Shown: piece by piece, positions 9,107-17,465 of the stretch
Position numbering within the stretch: the stretch's first letter is position 1
How the letters are laid out: the number at the start of each line of letters is the position of its first letter
Assembly: GCA_012519985.1 (NCBI GenBank)
Contig: JAAYPC010000262.1
Location: 1-64,000, forward strand
Reading direction: 5' to 3'
DNA from: Fibrobacter sp.
Lineage (GTDB): Bacteria; Fibrobacterota; Chitinivibrionia; Chitinivibrionales; Chitinispirillaceae
DNA length: 64,000 nt
The notes under the pieces: model-generated
Told to the model about the DNA's origin: nothing
The model's database searches: none
Seen by the model: the letters and a program-made list of their open reading frames with translations, nothing else
Program-made: the position numbers and the translations under genes

Positions 9107-9949
9107 ATGTCCAGTTATTGCGTCAGCACAATCCTGTCCCCAGAACAAAAAGAGATCGCCACAGCTATCTGGTACTCCCTGGGAATGCAGGGGTGTGAAG
9201 AGAATTCTGTGAATAACGGCGTCGAAATAAAAGTCTATTTCAAAGATCAAAATAGCGCACAGATCGCCTCTGAGGACCTTAAAAACAGAAACCCCTTTTC
9301 CCCGGTCCAAATAAAACAAGTTGAAAATGAAGACTGGAACAGAAAATGGCGCGAATCCATGCAACCTGCAGAACTGGCTTCCGGTTACTGGGTTTCTCCT
9401 CTCTGGCTGCCTCCTCCAATGAAAGAAAATGATGTCTGGATTAAAATCGAGCCTAAGATGGCATTCGGTACCGGACATCACGAAACCACCCGCCTTGCTG
9501 CCCAGGAAATTTTGAGCAGAAACGAGTGGCTCCCCGGCAAATCGGTACTCGATATCGGCACTGGTTCAGGAATCCTGTGCTTTGTAGCAGATAAATGCAA
9601 AGCTGCACGATGCACAGGGGTGGAAATCGATAAGGATTGCCAGGAAAATCTGGCAGAAAATCACCGGCTCAATCCCCCTGAAGGCAGAATCGATTTCTTC
9701 ATTGGAACACTGTCAGCACTAAAGAACTCAGCAAAATTCGATTTAGTGGTTATGAACATGATCATCAAAGAATCCGAACCTCTTCTTTCCAGTATCAGTC
9801 AGCTACTAAAAAATGAAGGAATTCTAGTGTGGTCTGGAATTTTAAATAATGAAAAAGAGGAAGCCATAACCAGTGCATCTGATTTTAATTTCAAACTTAT
9901 AGAACAGAAAACCGAAAACGAATGGTGGTGTGGAAGCTTCATCCGTTAG
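9107..9949 (+). CDS. prmA: Ribosomal protein L11 methyltransferase PrmA
   Basis: A 280-residue SAM-dependent methyltransferase predicted to trimethylate ribosomal protein L11. The PrmA signature MAFGTGHHETTRLA and the SAM-binding VLDIGTGSGIL are both present, and the NxxF/Y-like segment MNMIIKES replaces the usual catalytic-loop sequence. The start is set at ATG 9107 rather than the track's 9050, because AGGAGAG lies just upstream and the gene then begins 2 nt after thiC. It is co-transcribed with thiC by position; no functional link is known. Confidence 0.85.
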   Translation: MSSYCVSTILSPEQKEIATAIWYSLGMQGCEENSVNNGVEIKVYFKDQNSAQIASEDLKNRNPFSPVQIKQVENEDWNRKWRESMQPAELASGYWVSPLWLPPPMKENDVWIKIEPKMAFGTGHHETTRLAAQEILSRNEWLPGKSVLDIGTGSGILCFVADKCKAARCTGVEIDKDCQENLAENHRLNPPEGRIDFFIGTLSALKNSAKFDLVVMNMIIKESEPLLSSISQLLKNEGILVWSGILNNEKEEAITSASDFNFKLIEQKTENEWWCGSFIR

Positions 9950-9987
9950 GAGGTTAAGAGTTATATCTGAATGTCACTATCCGAACG

Positions 9988-10032
9988 AGCCCTGAAAGGG
10001 CGCACTAGCTTAGCACCGGGCAACGCCCGGTG
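9988..10032. repeat. GC-rich palindromic interspersed repeat, copy 1
   Basis: The 45-nt segment runs from AGCCCTGAAAGGGCGC to CGGGCAACGCCCGGTG. It contains two small hairpins (CCCTGAAAGGG and CACCGGGCAACGCCCGGTG). A second copy lies in inverted orientation at 16202-16246, just outside the 43-bp dyad cassette. The pattern is that of a dispersed non-coding repeat. Confidence 0.6.
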
Positions 10033-10130
10033 TACGCGGAAAATTAGGATTTTCAAAATTTCGTAATTCCGGATATTCGGAATTTTTGGGTTCGGAAACA
10101 AAAAATTGTCGAAACCAGGAGGATACGGTT

Positions 10131-11243
10131 ATGAACAACGATTCAAAAAAAGACCGCTTTTTCACTCCTGAATATTTTGACTCTGTCAAAAAAAAACAGC
10201 TCTCAGGCCCCAATGGCTGGCTTCTTTTTGTAGCCTGCAATTCCGGAATCGACTACGCTCTGGCAGTTAAAAAAGAATACGAAAAACAGCTCCAGACCCA
10301 TGGTAGCTCTCTCAAAGAAATTCCCCTTTTGGGCAGCCACGAAAAACCGGTCACCAGAATCTTTGAAGACACCGAAAGCTGCCCCAGACTCGACCAGCAT
10401 GTTGCAGGCTCCAATGCTTTCGTTTTTCAATGTGTGCACGAGTTTACCACTCCCAACACAGTCAACGAAAATATCCAACAATTGCTGCAGGTTATCAGAA
10501 CCCTTCGGGCACACCGTGCTAAAACCATAACAGCAGTTACCCCATATTGCCCATATTCAAGACAGGATAAACCCAGCTTCCTTAAACGGGAAGCCACCCT
10601 CGCCAGCCTCTTCGCTGATCAGTTAAAAATTGCCGGTGCAGATGCTCATCTAACCTACCACCCACATGCGCTGTCCCTGCATGGATTTTACGAGCCTTAT
10701 ATGATGCTTGTTGCACTAAGCGGCCTTGACCTTTTTATCAAAATCTTCCAGAGCTTTAAGGGGCTTAACGATATAGTTGCGGTTTCCACCGATGCCGGTG
10801 GTGCAAAATTCACCATACACTATTCCGATGCGATGGATATCCCTTATGCCATCGCCAATAAATTTCGACCCGGAAAAGATAAAGCAAACCTTTTGGGTAT
10901 CATCGGAAACATTAAGGACAAAAAAATCGCAATTATTACCGATGATGAAACGGTTACCGGCACCTCAATCTTCAATGCCACTCTCTGGCTTCATGCTCAT
11001 GGAATCCAACAGATCTATATCGCTGTAAGCCATATAAAACTTCACAAGCAGTACATCCCCAGACTCATAAGTCTTCATAGGGAATATGGTCTCAAAGAGT
11101 TGCATACAACCGACTCGATTCCCCAGATCCCCCTTATATCACAACTGGAGTTCGTTAAAATCCATTCATTGGCTTCCAGATTCGCCGCTACCATCAACCG
11201 CCTTCATTATAATCAGTCGGTAAGCGACCTCTTTAAATTCTGA
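10131..11243 (+). CDS. prs: Ribose-phosphate pyrophosphokinase (PRPP synthetase)
   Basis: A 370-residue enzyme of the PRPP synthetase family, making PRPP from ribose-5-phosphate and ATP for nucleotide, NAD and histidine synthesis. The flexible-loop region reads ITAVTPYCPYSRQDKP, the central part STDAGGAKF, and the C-terminus ends with the family's SVSDLF. The PRPP-binding loop is IITDDETVTGTS, less canonical than the usual DDxxDTGGT. It is about 55 residues longer than typical Prs, suggesting a divergent clade. ATG at 10131 has AGGAGG upstream; the track start at 10086 lacks one. PRPP demand fits the nearby nadC. Confidence 0.82.
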   Translation: MNNDSKKDRFFTPEYFDSVKKKQLSGPNGWLLFVACNSGIDYALAVKKEYEKQLQTHGSSLKEIPLLGSHEKPVTRIFEDTESCPRLDQHVAGSNAFVFQCVHEFTTPNTVNENIQQLLQVIRTLRAHRAKTITAVTPYCPYSRQDKPSFLKREATLASLFADQLKIAGADAHLTYHPHALSLHGFYEPYMMLVALSGLDLFIKIFQSFKGLNDIVAVSTDAGGAKFTIHYSDAMDIPYAIANKFRPGKDKANLLGIIGNIKDKKIAIITDDETVTGTSIFNATLWLHAHGIQQIYIAVSHIKLHKQYIPRLISLHREYGLKELHTTDSIPQIPLISQLEFVKIHSLASRFAATINRLHYNQSVSDLFKF

Positions 11244-11371
11244 AATATTGCTCAAATCCTTTCGCAGTGTTATTATTTGGAAAAAGAATCACTACGGAAA
11301 AAGCTTTTCAGAAAGCCCTTTCCAGTCCGAACCCATTTTCGGCAAAATCTTCCAAGGTATAAAAAACCGTA

Positions 11372-13534
11372 ATGGCAAGCAAATTTCGGCTGATATTTCA
11401 ACTGCTTCTGATATCCTGCACAACCGCTGCTGCACAGGGTGTTTTTTTTGAAGCAATCTCCGTTGAAGGTACAGCTAGGGTTCAGCGCGCTAGAAAACAG
11501 CAAATAGAAGCGATCACTGTCGGTACCAGACTATCAGACAACGATTTGGTGGAGACTTCCTTACAATCAAAAATACTGCTCAGATTTGGCGATAATAACC
11601 TGATAATAGTCGCTCCTAACACCAAAGTTCTTTTTAACATCGCTTCCAAAGAGATTGATAAAGGAATAATTACCGATGTCCGTTTAACTCTGTTTGGAGG
11701 GGGAATTTTCACTAAAGCGATTTCCAATTGTCATATCAGTTTTCATTCACCTAATGCGGTTGGTGAAATGGATAGTGGAGCTGTTTCCATGGTAACTGAT
11801 ACCAAAAATGGTGAAACTGGTTTTCAGGTACTTAATGGATTGGTGCAGGTTCGAAACATAGCTCAAAGCAAAAGTATGCCGTTACGATATGGTTTAACCA
11901 CAATGATTCTTCCTAACAGAGAACCTACAGCCCCCCTCTATATTACACACCGTCATGTTGCTGTATTGAAGCACAATTTTGGTGCAGAGTACATAGCTAA
12001 CGAGCTCAACACCTCGGGTATCGAACCTACAGAAGATTATGGATCAGCAAGCAGATTAGGATCATCTTCAAAACTTTCTGCAGCTTTTGCCGACAGCAGT
12101 GATCCCGGGATGCACAAATCAACTTTCAGCCTGAATAAAGTTTATGGTAGTCTCCAGCGAGCTCAGGAATCTTTTCGTTTCTATGAACCAATAACCAGAC
12201 AACAAAATGCAACCTCAAATAAGGGATACCTCAAATTTCACTATTCACTGGGAATCTTTTCCGGGGGAGCAAATAGCGGCTTTGCTCTTATACCATCGAT
12301 TCACCTTCCTTCTCTACATACTGCATTACAGTTTTCATTTAACCAAAACGTTTCCTCCTCAATGAATTCCGGTTTTTCCTCTGCTTCGGGGATTCTGGAT
12401 AAAATCCAGTATTTCCGACTTGGCAACCTTTCGGACTCCACTTTTATTTCCCTGGGCAAAATAGAAGACTATTCTTTAGGATATGGACTGATTGTGGATC
12501 ATTTCAGTAACCAGGATCCAAACAGAATATTCAATTCAGCAGGAATTAACGTGCAGATCCAGAAGGCAGATGTTCTGAATATCAAGGCTTTTCTGGGTAA
12601 CCTGACAAACCCCTTTTATGGCGGTACTTATGTCAGTTACTCACCTGCGGCTCACACTATAGGGGTGGGATATTATTTTGATTTCGACCTCTACAAAGTA
12701 AAATATGATCCGGATGAGTTCCGCTATGAACTAATGGAAACGGTTGATGATTCCATTGCCGATCATCTCAATCCGGCACATTCACACATCTATGAGATCG
12801 ACCTGGCAACCGAAATCTTCTTTGTCAATGATTTAAAAATGAACATATTATTTGAATTTGCCCAGAAAATTCAGGGTGGAAATGATGGTATAGTTGCCCG
12901 CATACCCACCATGCTCTGGGATATCAGACGCATGCAGCTTGGTGCTTCACTGGTTGTAGAAACCAAAAGACTGCTCAGCAGCCACTTTAGTCCCTTCTAT
13001 CTAAGTAATCGCTACAGGGTTAAAAAAGATCAGAGCGGATTCCACAATGATACAGTTTACACCCAGAATAATTATCTATCAAAGAAACGTCAGTCTACCG
13101 GGCTTGCATTTACATTTAAAACGAACCCGGTTAAAGGATTGGATTTAGAGATTTACTACAAGCAGGACTTTCTAAGCAAAAACACATTGGATCTAATCCA
13201 TTCGAATCAGGGCCATGACAGTGCTCTTAATGTTCCCGGTGATTTTACTGTTCTTCTTAATTGCAGAGTAAATGACACCCTGGTACCCTTTATTAAATAT
13301 GGGGAGATCTATTTCCAACAGTATCATGGAAGACTGTTTCCCGCAGATGCCAGCATTTTCCTTTCATGGGGAATGCAATCCGGTATTAATCTTGTCACCC
13401 GTCCCCTGTTTAAAAGGCTGTCCTTTGAAGCAGGCGGCAGATTATTGTATATTGACCGCAACCATGATAATTCGGTGGGAGGCAAGGATCTGATTTTTGA
13501 AATTTTATTAGGAATGCAGTGGGGATTTCTATGA
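11372..13534 (+). CDS. FecR-domain protein with C-terminal outer-membrane beta barrel
   Basis: A 720-residue exported protein. A signal peptide (FQLLLISCTTAAAQG) is followed at about residues 28-160 by a FecR-like domain, visible as VEGTARVQRARKQ, VGTRLSDNDLVETS and the ILLRFGDNNLIIV strand. The remaining 500 residues alternate polar and hydrophobic residues like a large beta barrel and end in WGFL. FecR domains usually sit on anti-sigma membrane proteins, so joining one to a barrel is unusual. The function is unknown; a surface or envelope-sensing protein is plausible. The stop overlaps the nadC start by ATGA, so they share a transcript. Confidence 0.6.
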   Translation: MASKFRLIFQLLLISCTTAAAQGVFFEAISVEGTARVQRARKQQIEAITVGTRLSDNDLVETSLQSKILLRFGDNNLIIVAPNTKVLFNIASKEIDKGIITDVRLTLFGGGIFTKAISNCHISFHSPNAVGEMDSGAVSMVTDTKNGETGFQVLNGLVQVRNIAQSKSMPLRYGLTTMILPNREPTAPLYITHRHVAVLKHNFGAEYIANELNTSGIEPTEDYGSASRLGSSSKLSAAFADSSDPGMHKSTFSLNKVYGSLQRAQESFRFYEPITRQQNATSNKGYLKFHYSLGIFSGGANSGFALIPSIHLPSLHTALQFSFNQNVSSSMNSGFSSASGILDKIQYFRLGNLSDSTFISLGKIEDYSLGYGLIVDHFSNQDPNRIFNSAGINVQIQKADVLNIKAFLGNLTNPFYGGTYVSYSPAAHTIGVGYYFDFDLYKVKYDPDEFRYELMETVDDSIADHLNPAHSHIYEIDLATEIFFVNDLKMNILFEFAQKIQGGNDGIVARIPTMLWDIRRMQLGASLVVETKRLLSSHFSPFYLSNRYRVKKDQSGFHNDTVYTQNNYLSKKRQSTGLAFTFKTNPVKGLDLEIYYKQDFLSKNTLDLIHSNQGHDSALNVPGDFTVLLNCRVNDTLVPFIKYGEIYFQQYHGRLFPADASIFLSWGMQSGINLVTRPLFKRLSFEAGGRLLYIDRNHDNSVGGKDLIFEILLGMQWGFL

Positions 13535-14391
13535 ACACTAATCAACAGAAAGAAACAATCGACCATATTATTGAACAAGCTCTTCTTGAAGATCTTCAAC
13601 AAACCGGTGACATCACCTCTGAGGCCATCTTCTCAGATCAGGACACGGCTCACGCCGTGATTAAAAGTAAATCTTCGGGGATCCTCTCAGGAGCATATCT
13701 GATCAATCCCATTTTCTCCAGAATCAATCGGCAGATCGAAATCGATCTCCTCGCAAAAGATGGTGGTCAATTAAACAAAGGCACCGTTATCTGTACACTC
13801 TCCGGACCAGTAAAAGCGATTCTTGCAGGTGAACGAATTGCCCTTAATTTTCTTCAACGCCTAAGCGGTATCGCCACTTTGACCAATCAATATGTCCAGG
13901 CTATAAAACACACCGGAGCCCGACTTCTGGATACCAGAAAAACCACTCCCAACCTTAGAATTCTGGAAAAAAAAGCGGTTTTACATGGAGGCGGATGTAA
14001 CCATCGGTTCGGACTCTTCGATATGATCCTTATTAAAGACACTCACGTTAAACGAAGTGGTGGTGTAGGTAATGCCCTGGAAAAAGCCCTTTTCTACCGT
14101 GGCAATAACAAAGATCTCAAAATTGAAGTCGAGGTACAGTCGGTTCCGGAGTTCGAAGAAGCCCTTTCATTTTTACCAGACCGGATAATGCTGGATAACA
14201 TGAGTATAGCAGATATGCAGAAATGCGTAAGTCTGATAAAGGAAAGAAATGTTCCGGTGGAAACTGAAGCCAGCGGAAATATCACTCTTGCGACTATCGA
14301 ATCGGTGGCAAAAACCGGAGTGGATTTTATCTCTTCGGGAGCACTTACCCATAGCGCAGCCGCACTCGACATTCATCTGGTGATAGACTGA
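13531..14391 (+). CDS. nadC: Nicotinate-nucleotide diphosphorylase (carboxylating) NadC
   Basis: A 286-residue quinolinate phosphoribosyltransferase of NAD synthesis, using PRPP and quinolinate. Family features seen in order: LLEDLQQTGDITSEAI near the N-terminus, ERIALNFLQRLSGIATLT, LDTRKTTPNLRILEKKAV, the KDTHV segment, the EVEVQS strand and the ETEASGNI region near the C-terminus. ATG at 13531 overlaps the previous stop (ATGA); the track's GTG at 13519 is less likely. coaX follows 20 nt later, forming a cofactor block. Confidence 0.93.
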   Translation: MNTNQQKETIDHIIEQALLEDLQQTGDITSEAIFSDQDTAHAVIKSKSSGILSGAYLINPIFSRINRQIEIDLLAKDGGQLNKGTVICTLSGPVKAILAGERIALNFLQRLSGIATLTNQYVQAIKHTGARLLDTRKTTPNLRILEKKAVLHGGGCNHRFGLFDMILIKDTHVKRSGGVGNALEKALFYRGNNKDLKIEVEVQSVPEFEEALSFLPDRIMLDNMSIADMQKCVSLIKERNVPVETEASGNITLATIESVAKTGVDFISSGALTHSAAALDIHLVID

Positions 14392-14411
14392 AGCCATAGC
14401 ACAATTTCTCA

Positions 14412-15185
14412 ATGGAAAACTCCGTGAATAAAGCCAGAGTATCTATCGATATCGGAAATACCAGAACCCATATCGGAATCATAGATATGGAAGAATTAAA
14501 ATGCCTCAGCCGTGTCGATATCTCCTCAAAAGATCCTCAGGAGCAGATTCTTCAGTGTATAGATAAACTCCACAGGAAAAGCGGCACTCCGGTTGATTCC
14601 ACAGTGGTAATTTCCAGTGTCATCGAATCTTCCATGAAAAAAGCGATGGCTTTATTTGAAAAAGAAAAGAAATCGGCAAAACAGGCCCGCTACACCGACA
14701 AACTTCCCATAAAAATCGATTATAATAATCCGGCTCAGCTTGGCACGGATCGAATCGCAAACGCCTTGTTTGCACATTTCCGGTTCCCTGGAGAAATAGT
14801 AGCGTTGATCAGTGCCGGAACTGCGTTGACTGCAGATCTCTTATGCGAGGGAAAGTTTCTGGGAGGGGCAATCCTTGCCGGACCTGCCATGCAGTTTCAA
14901 ACTCTTCATAAGGGTACCGATGCACTTCCGGAGATAAAAGCCGAGGGCAATTATCGACTGCCTGGCAATTCAACTGAAGAATGTATAAGGGCTGGGGTTT
15001 TATATGGTACAGGTGGTGCCATCAACAGTATCATTCACCGATATGAAAAAATGGTGCCTGGAAACATCAGAGTACTTGCAACCGGAGGAGCATTACCGCT
15101 GATTGCCGATTTTCTGGATTTCCAGTATTCTGCTATTCCTGATATGACGCTGCTAGGTCTCTCTCTATTCGCCGATTTCCTGTGA
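14412..15185 (+). CDS. coaX: Type III pantothenate kinase CoaX
   Basis: A 257-residue kinase that phosphorylates pantothenate in the first step of CoA synthesis. The ASKHA fold is recognisable by VSIDIGNTRTHIG at the N-terminus, LGTDRIANA (the GxDR motif), SAGTALTADL and GGAILAGPAM. In many members the residue before xGTA is aspartate; here it is serine. From memory, Bordetella Baf also has serine there, so activity is not ruled out. It sits directly downstream of nadC. The 3' flank is the repeat-bearing non-coding segment. Confidence 0.88.
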   Translation: MENSVNKARVSIDIGNTRTHIGIIDMEELKCLSRVDISSKDPQEQILQCIDKLHRKSGTPVDSTVVISSVIESSMKKAMALFEKEKKSAKQARYTDKLPIKIDYNNPAQLGTDRIANALFAHFRFPGEIVALISAGTALTADLLCEGKFLGGAILAGPAMQFQTLHKGTDALPEIKAEGNYRLPGNSTEECIRAGVLYGTGGAINSIIHRYEKMVPGNIRVLATGGALPLIADFLDFQYSAIPDMTLLGLSLFADFL

Positions 15186-15313
15186 TAACTGATTGCCGGA
15201 ACCGAAGTTCAGTACTTTCGATAACGGTGCTTTGAACTTGGACAATCGTACTAAACCTGAATTTTTTCCATTGGATGTCATTCCGAATTCCGAAGCATAT
15301 ATGTGAGGAATCT
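15186..15313. other. Non-coding DNA left of the dyad cassette
   Basis: No gene is visible. The last part (about 15278-15313, GTCATTCCGAATTCCGAAG onward) resembles a short dispersed repeat of the TCATTCCGA...GAGGAATCT kind common in environmental genomes. Confidence 0.4.
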
Positions 15314-15392
15314 GGTAAGGCATGCGCCCTTTATTGGTTACAGCTAGCCGTTCAGTCAGTAAGTCAGAATGCGAGCTCTTTTGCCTTCTAAA
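15314..15392. repeat. Left terminal inverted repeat of the cassette
   Basis: It pairs with the reverse complement of 16086-16164. Blocks shared in order are GGTAAGGCATGCGCCCTTTA, GTTACAGCTAGCC, GTCAGAATGCGA and TTGCCTTC, separated by short diverged stretches. Confidence 0.8.
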
Positions 15393-15667
15393 CTAAGGCA
15401 TCACTTTTTTTCTTCGAATACTTTCGATAGCCATAAAAACATCGGAAAGATTCAACCTCAGTCCGTTTTATAACAGAATTGCGATCTACACCCAAAATGT
15501 CTCTTCCTACTTCAGGCATAATGTGTGTCTTGTCTTATATGTGTTTACAGCAGATTAATAGATGAAGTTTTGTATCCCCTTTTTTAGAGTCAGACGAACT
15601 TTTGGAGTTTCGGTTTGGGGGCTGGCATTTACCTGCCTGGAGAGATAGATTTCAACAAAGAAATCGT

Positions 15668-16004
15668 CATAATACTCCTAGCATCGTTGTTAAGCACACA
15701 ATGGACTCACCATTGTGCTCCTAGCAACGTTGCTAGGAATATAATGCTCTCACCGTTGTACTCCTAGCACCTTTGCTAGGAATGCTATGCTCTCACCATT
15801 GCACTCCTAGCACCTTTGCCAGGAATACAATGCTCTCTCCATTGTGCTCCTAGCATCTTTGCTAGGAATACAATGCCCTCTCCATTGTGCTCCTAGCATC
15901 TTTGCTAGGAATACAATGCTCTTTCCATAGTACTCCTAGCACCTTTGCTAGGAGTACTATGCTTTTACCATTGTACGCCCGACACCTTTGCTAGGAGTAC
16001 AATG
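15668..16004. repeat. Tandem array of eight 36-bp dyads, 43-bp period
   Basis: Units start at 15668, 15711, 15754, 15797, 15840, 15883, 15926 and 15969, always 43 bp apart. Each is an inverted repeat with 16-bp arms (consensus CATTGTRCTCCTAGCA, then its complement) around a 4-bp loop, usually CCTT or TCTT, followed by a 7-bp spacer such as CTCTCTC. The first and last units are the most degenerate. Unit 7 is a perfect 16-bp inverted repeat (CATAGTACTCCTAGCA). It is not CRISPR, because there are no unique spacers. Confidence 0.9.
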
Positions 16005-16085
16005 CTCTCTCCATTGCATGTTTCAAACGGTTTTCAGGCATACTATACTCTCATCAAGGCCTGGCAAAGAAAAATGCTTTTATAA

Positions 16086-16164
16086 ATTTGAAGGCAACGG
16101 ACGTTCGCATTCTGACGTCCAACTGTAGGGCTAGCTGTAACTAATAAAGGGCGCATGCCTTACC
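16086..16164. repeat. Right terminal inverted repeat of the cassette
   Basis: Reverse complement of the left arm, ending ...AAAGGGCGCATGCCTTACC. It is inverted relative to 15314-15392, with the best match at the outer edge. Confidence 0.8.
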
Positions 16165-16201
16165 AACCGTCTTTCTAATATCCCACATCTGATATCCGAT
16201 T

Positions 16202-16246
16202 CACAGGGCGTTGCCCTGTGCTGAGCTAGGGCGCCCCTTCAGGGCT
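16202..16246. repeat. GC-rich palindromic interspersed repeat, copy 2 (inverted)
   Basis: CACAGGGCGTTGCCCTGTG followed by CTGAGCTAGGGCGCCCCTTC is the reverse-complement counterpart of 9988-10032, with a few substitutions, several of which keep the small hairpins paired. Confidence 0.6.
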
Positions 16247-16312
16247 GGATGAAGTTGTGACCTTCGATAGTATTCGGGAAGCACTCACTTCGATATTCGT
16301 TATTCGTATTTT

Positions 16313-16942
16313 CTACAAATCATTGGGAGCATTAGATAGATCGTACCATTTGCGGATAACCCAAAGACTCTTGTCTTTTCTGTCTTTCTCCAATAAGAAG
16401 ACCTGTTTTTCGATAGCTATGGTATATTCGACGGTTTGAATTACCGCTCCGGTTGTACTGAGCTGTATCAGCAGCTCGCCTCCAGTGATCATCATTTCGA
16501 TATAGGCCGAATCTCCATAAGAGCGGGTATTGGTCAGTTCCGGTGCATAACGGAATCGAATCTCCTTATTCTTGCCATCATCGCTGGAAAAAAGCTTCCG
16601 GTGACTCTCCACCTCTTCTGCTTTTGTCCAATAGTAGAATCTGGATCCGGTGGTAAAACTTAACATCGTATCTGCACCCTCAAAGTCGTAGTCATACTTT
16701 GCCTGATAGCTGGAAATGAAAGTGGGGGCAACATAAAATTGAAATGAGTCACTTAAAAGCTCTTCATAAAGATCGATCCGTTTCGATTCGTATGCCTCAA
16801 TTAGCTGCTTGAGCACCCCTTCAGGAGTAGAACGAAGACTGAATGTTTTATCGGGTTTGCCGGTTGGAGGTAAAAAAGGATTCTCACAGGAGAGAAACAT
16901 TCCCACCAGAAACAAACTTATGAAACAGAGAAAAAACCTCAT
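16313..16942 (-). CDS. Putative lipoprotein, second of a pair
   Basis: A 209-residue protein with a lipoprotein-type signal (CFISLFLVGMFLSC, cysteine near residue 19). The mature part has an NTF2/SnoaL-like look: a helical start (PEGVLKQLIEAYESKRIDLYEELL), then long strands ending in a W.I..W.D pattern (LWVIRKWYDL). Its ATG overlaps the stop of the preceding lipoprotein gene (TAATG), so the start is placed at 16942 rather than the track's 17011. The function is unknown. It is the last gene of the rsmA-barrel-lipoprotein-lipoprotein series. Confidence 0.65.
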   Translation of the reverse strand: MRFFLCFISLFLVGMFLSCENPFLPPTGKPDKTFSLRSTPEGVLKQLIEAYESKRIDLYEELLSDSFQFYVAPTFISSYQAKYDYDFEGADTMLSFTTGSRFYYWTKAEEVESHRKLFSSDDGKNKEIRFRYAPELTNTRSYGDSAYIEMMITGGELLIQLSTTGAVIQTVEYTIAIEKQVFLLEKDRKDKSLWVIRKWYDLSNAPNDL

Positions 16943-17463
16943 TATTCCGTTCCTATGGGTGCAAAAAAAGAGGGCCTCCCGACTCTGTCCGGTATATCTG
17001 CCCAGAAACATATCTTCCAGGCAGGTTTTCCTTTCAATATAAAATCCGATGAACCATATTCGGTTATAGCACTGTCACTGTTTTTTTGCTTGTAGGTTAT
17101 CTGGTATCTGACTTTGTTGATAAACAGGGAATCACCAACATCCTGGTGATCTGCAGTGGAATCGCTCCAGGTCACCGAAAAGTCATACTTCTGTTCCAGT
17201 AAATTTCGGAAATTGTTGACTAATTGGTTTTTGTTGAATTTCCGTTCCGGCCCTGTATTAAAATCGATATATACCATGCCCATGTCAAAAAGCTCAACCG
17301 GATTGGTGCTTATGAAATGCTCCCCCAGACTGCTTAAGATACCATCGAAATTGTATGGGTCAACAGACTGCCCCTGGGGTTCCTCAAAATCCTCACGAGG
17401 AGAGAATAATCCGCATCCATGAAAAACCACCATGATTAGTAAGATTAAAATCCTTCTCTTCAT
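16942..17463 (-). CDS. Putative lipoprotein, first of a pair
   Basis: A 173-residue protein with a signal sequence (RRILILLIMVVFHGC) and a cysteine suited to lipidation at about residue 17. The mature domain has the same plan as its neighbour (helix, then strands, then a WKICFWADI end), suggesting a duplicated NTF2-like fold. The start at 17463 is only 2 nt beyond the stop of the barrel gene. The track's longer start would add an unlikely basic extension before the signal. It is probably an envelope protein acting with the barrel; the precise job is unknown. Confidence 0.65.
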   Translation of the reverse strand: MKRRILILLIMVVFHGCGLFSPREDFEEPQGQSVDPYNFDGILSSLGEHFISTNPVELFDMGMVYIDFNTGPERKFNKNQLVNNFRNLLEQKYDFSVTWSDSTADHQDVGDSLFINKVRYQITYKQKNSDSAITEYGSSDFILKGKPAWKICFWADIPDRVGRPSFFAPIGTE

Positions 17464-17465
17464 AA

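Larger units (their letters stand above)
15314..16164. mobile_element. MITE-like cassette with long terminal inverted repeats and a hairpin array
   Basis: The 851-bp non-coding segment is bounded by imperfect inverted repeats of about 79 bp (15314-15392 and 16086-16164). The outer 36 nt, GGTAAGGCATGCGCCCTTTA onward, match with one mismatch. The interior holds an AT-rich part (15393-15667) and an array of eight palindromes (15668-16004). No transposase is encoded. The only small frame is a 43-codon minus ORF (15519-15388, MPEVGRDILG...) without a Shine-Dalgarno. No clear target-site duplication flanks the ends. The structure fits a non-autonomous mobile element or another recombination-derived cassette. 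Confidence 0.65.

Noticed and set aside
15388-15519. 43-codon minus ORF inside the dyad cassette as a transposase remnant
   Set aside because: It has no Shine-Dalgarno and no recognisable transposase motif; it is too short to support a call.
15668-16004. CRISPR array
   Set aside because: The whole 43-bp unit repeats, including the 7-bp spacer. There are no unique spacers and no cas genes.
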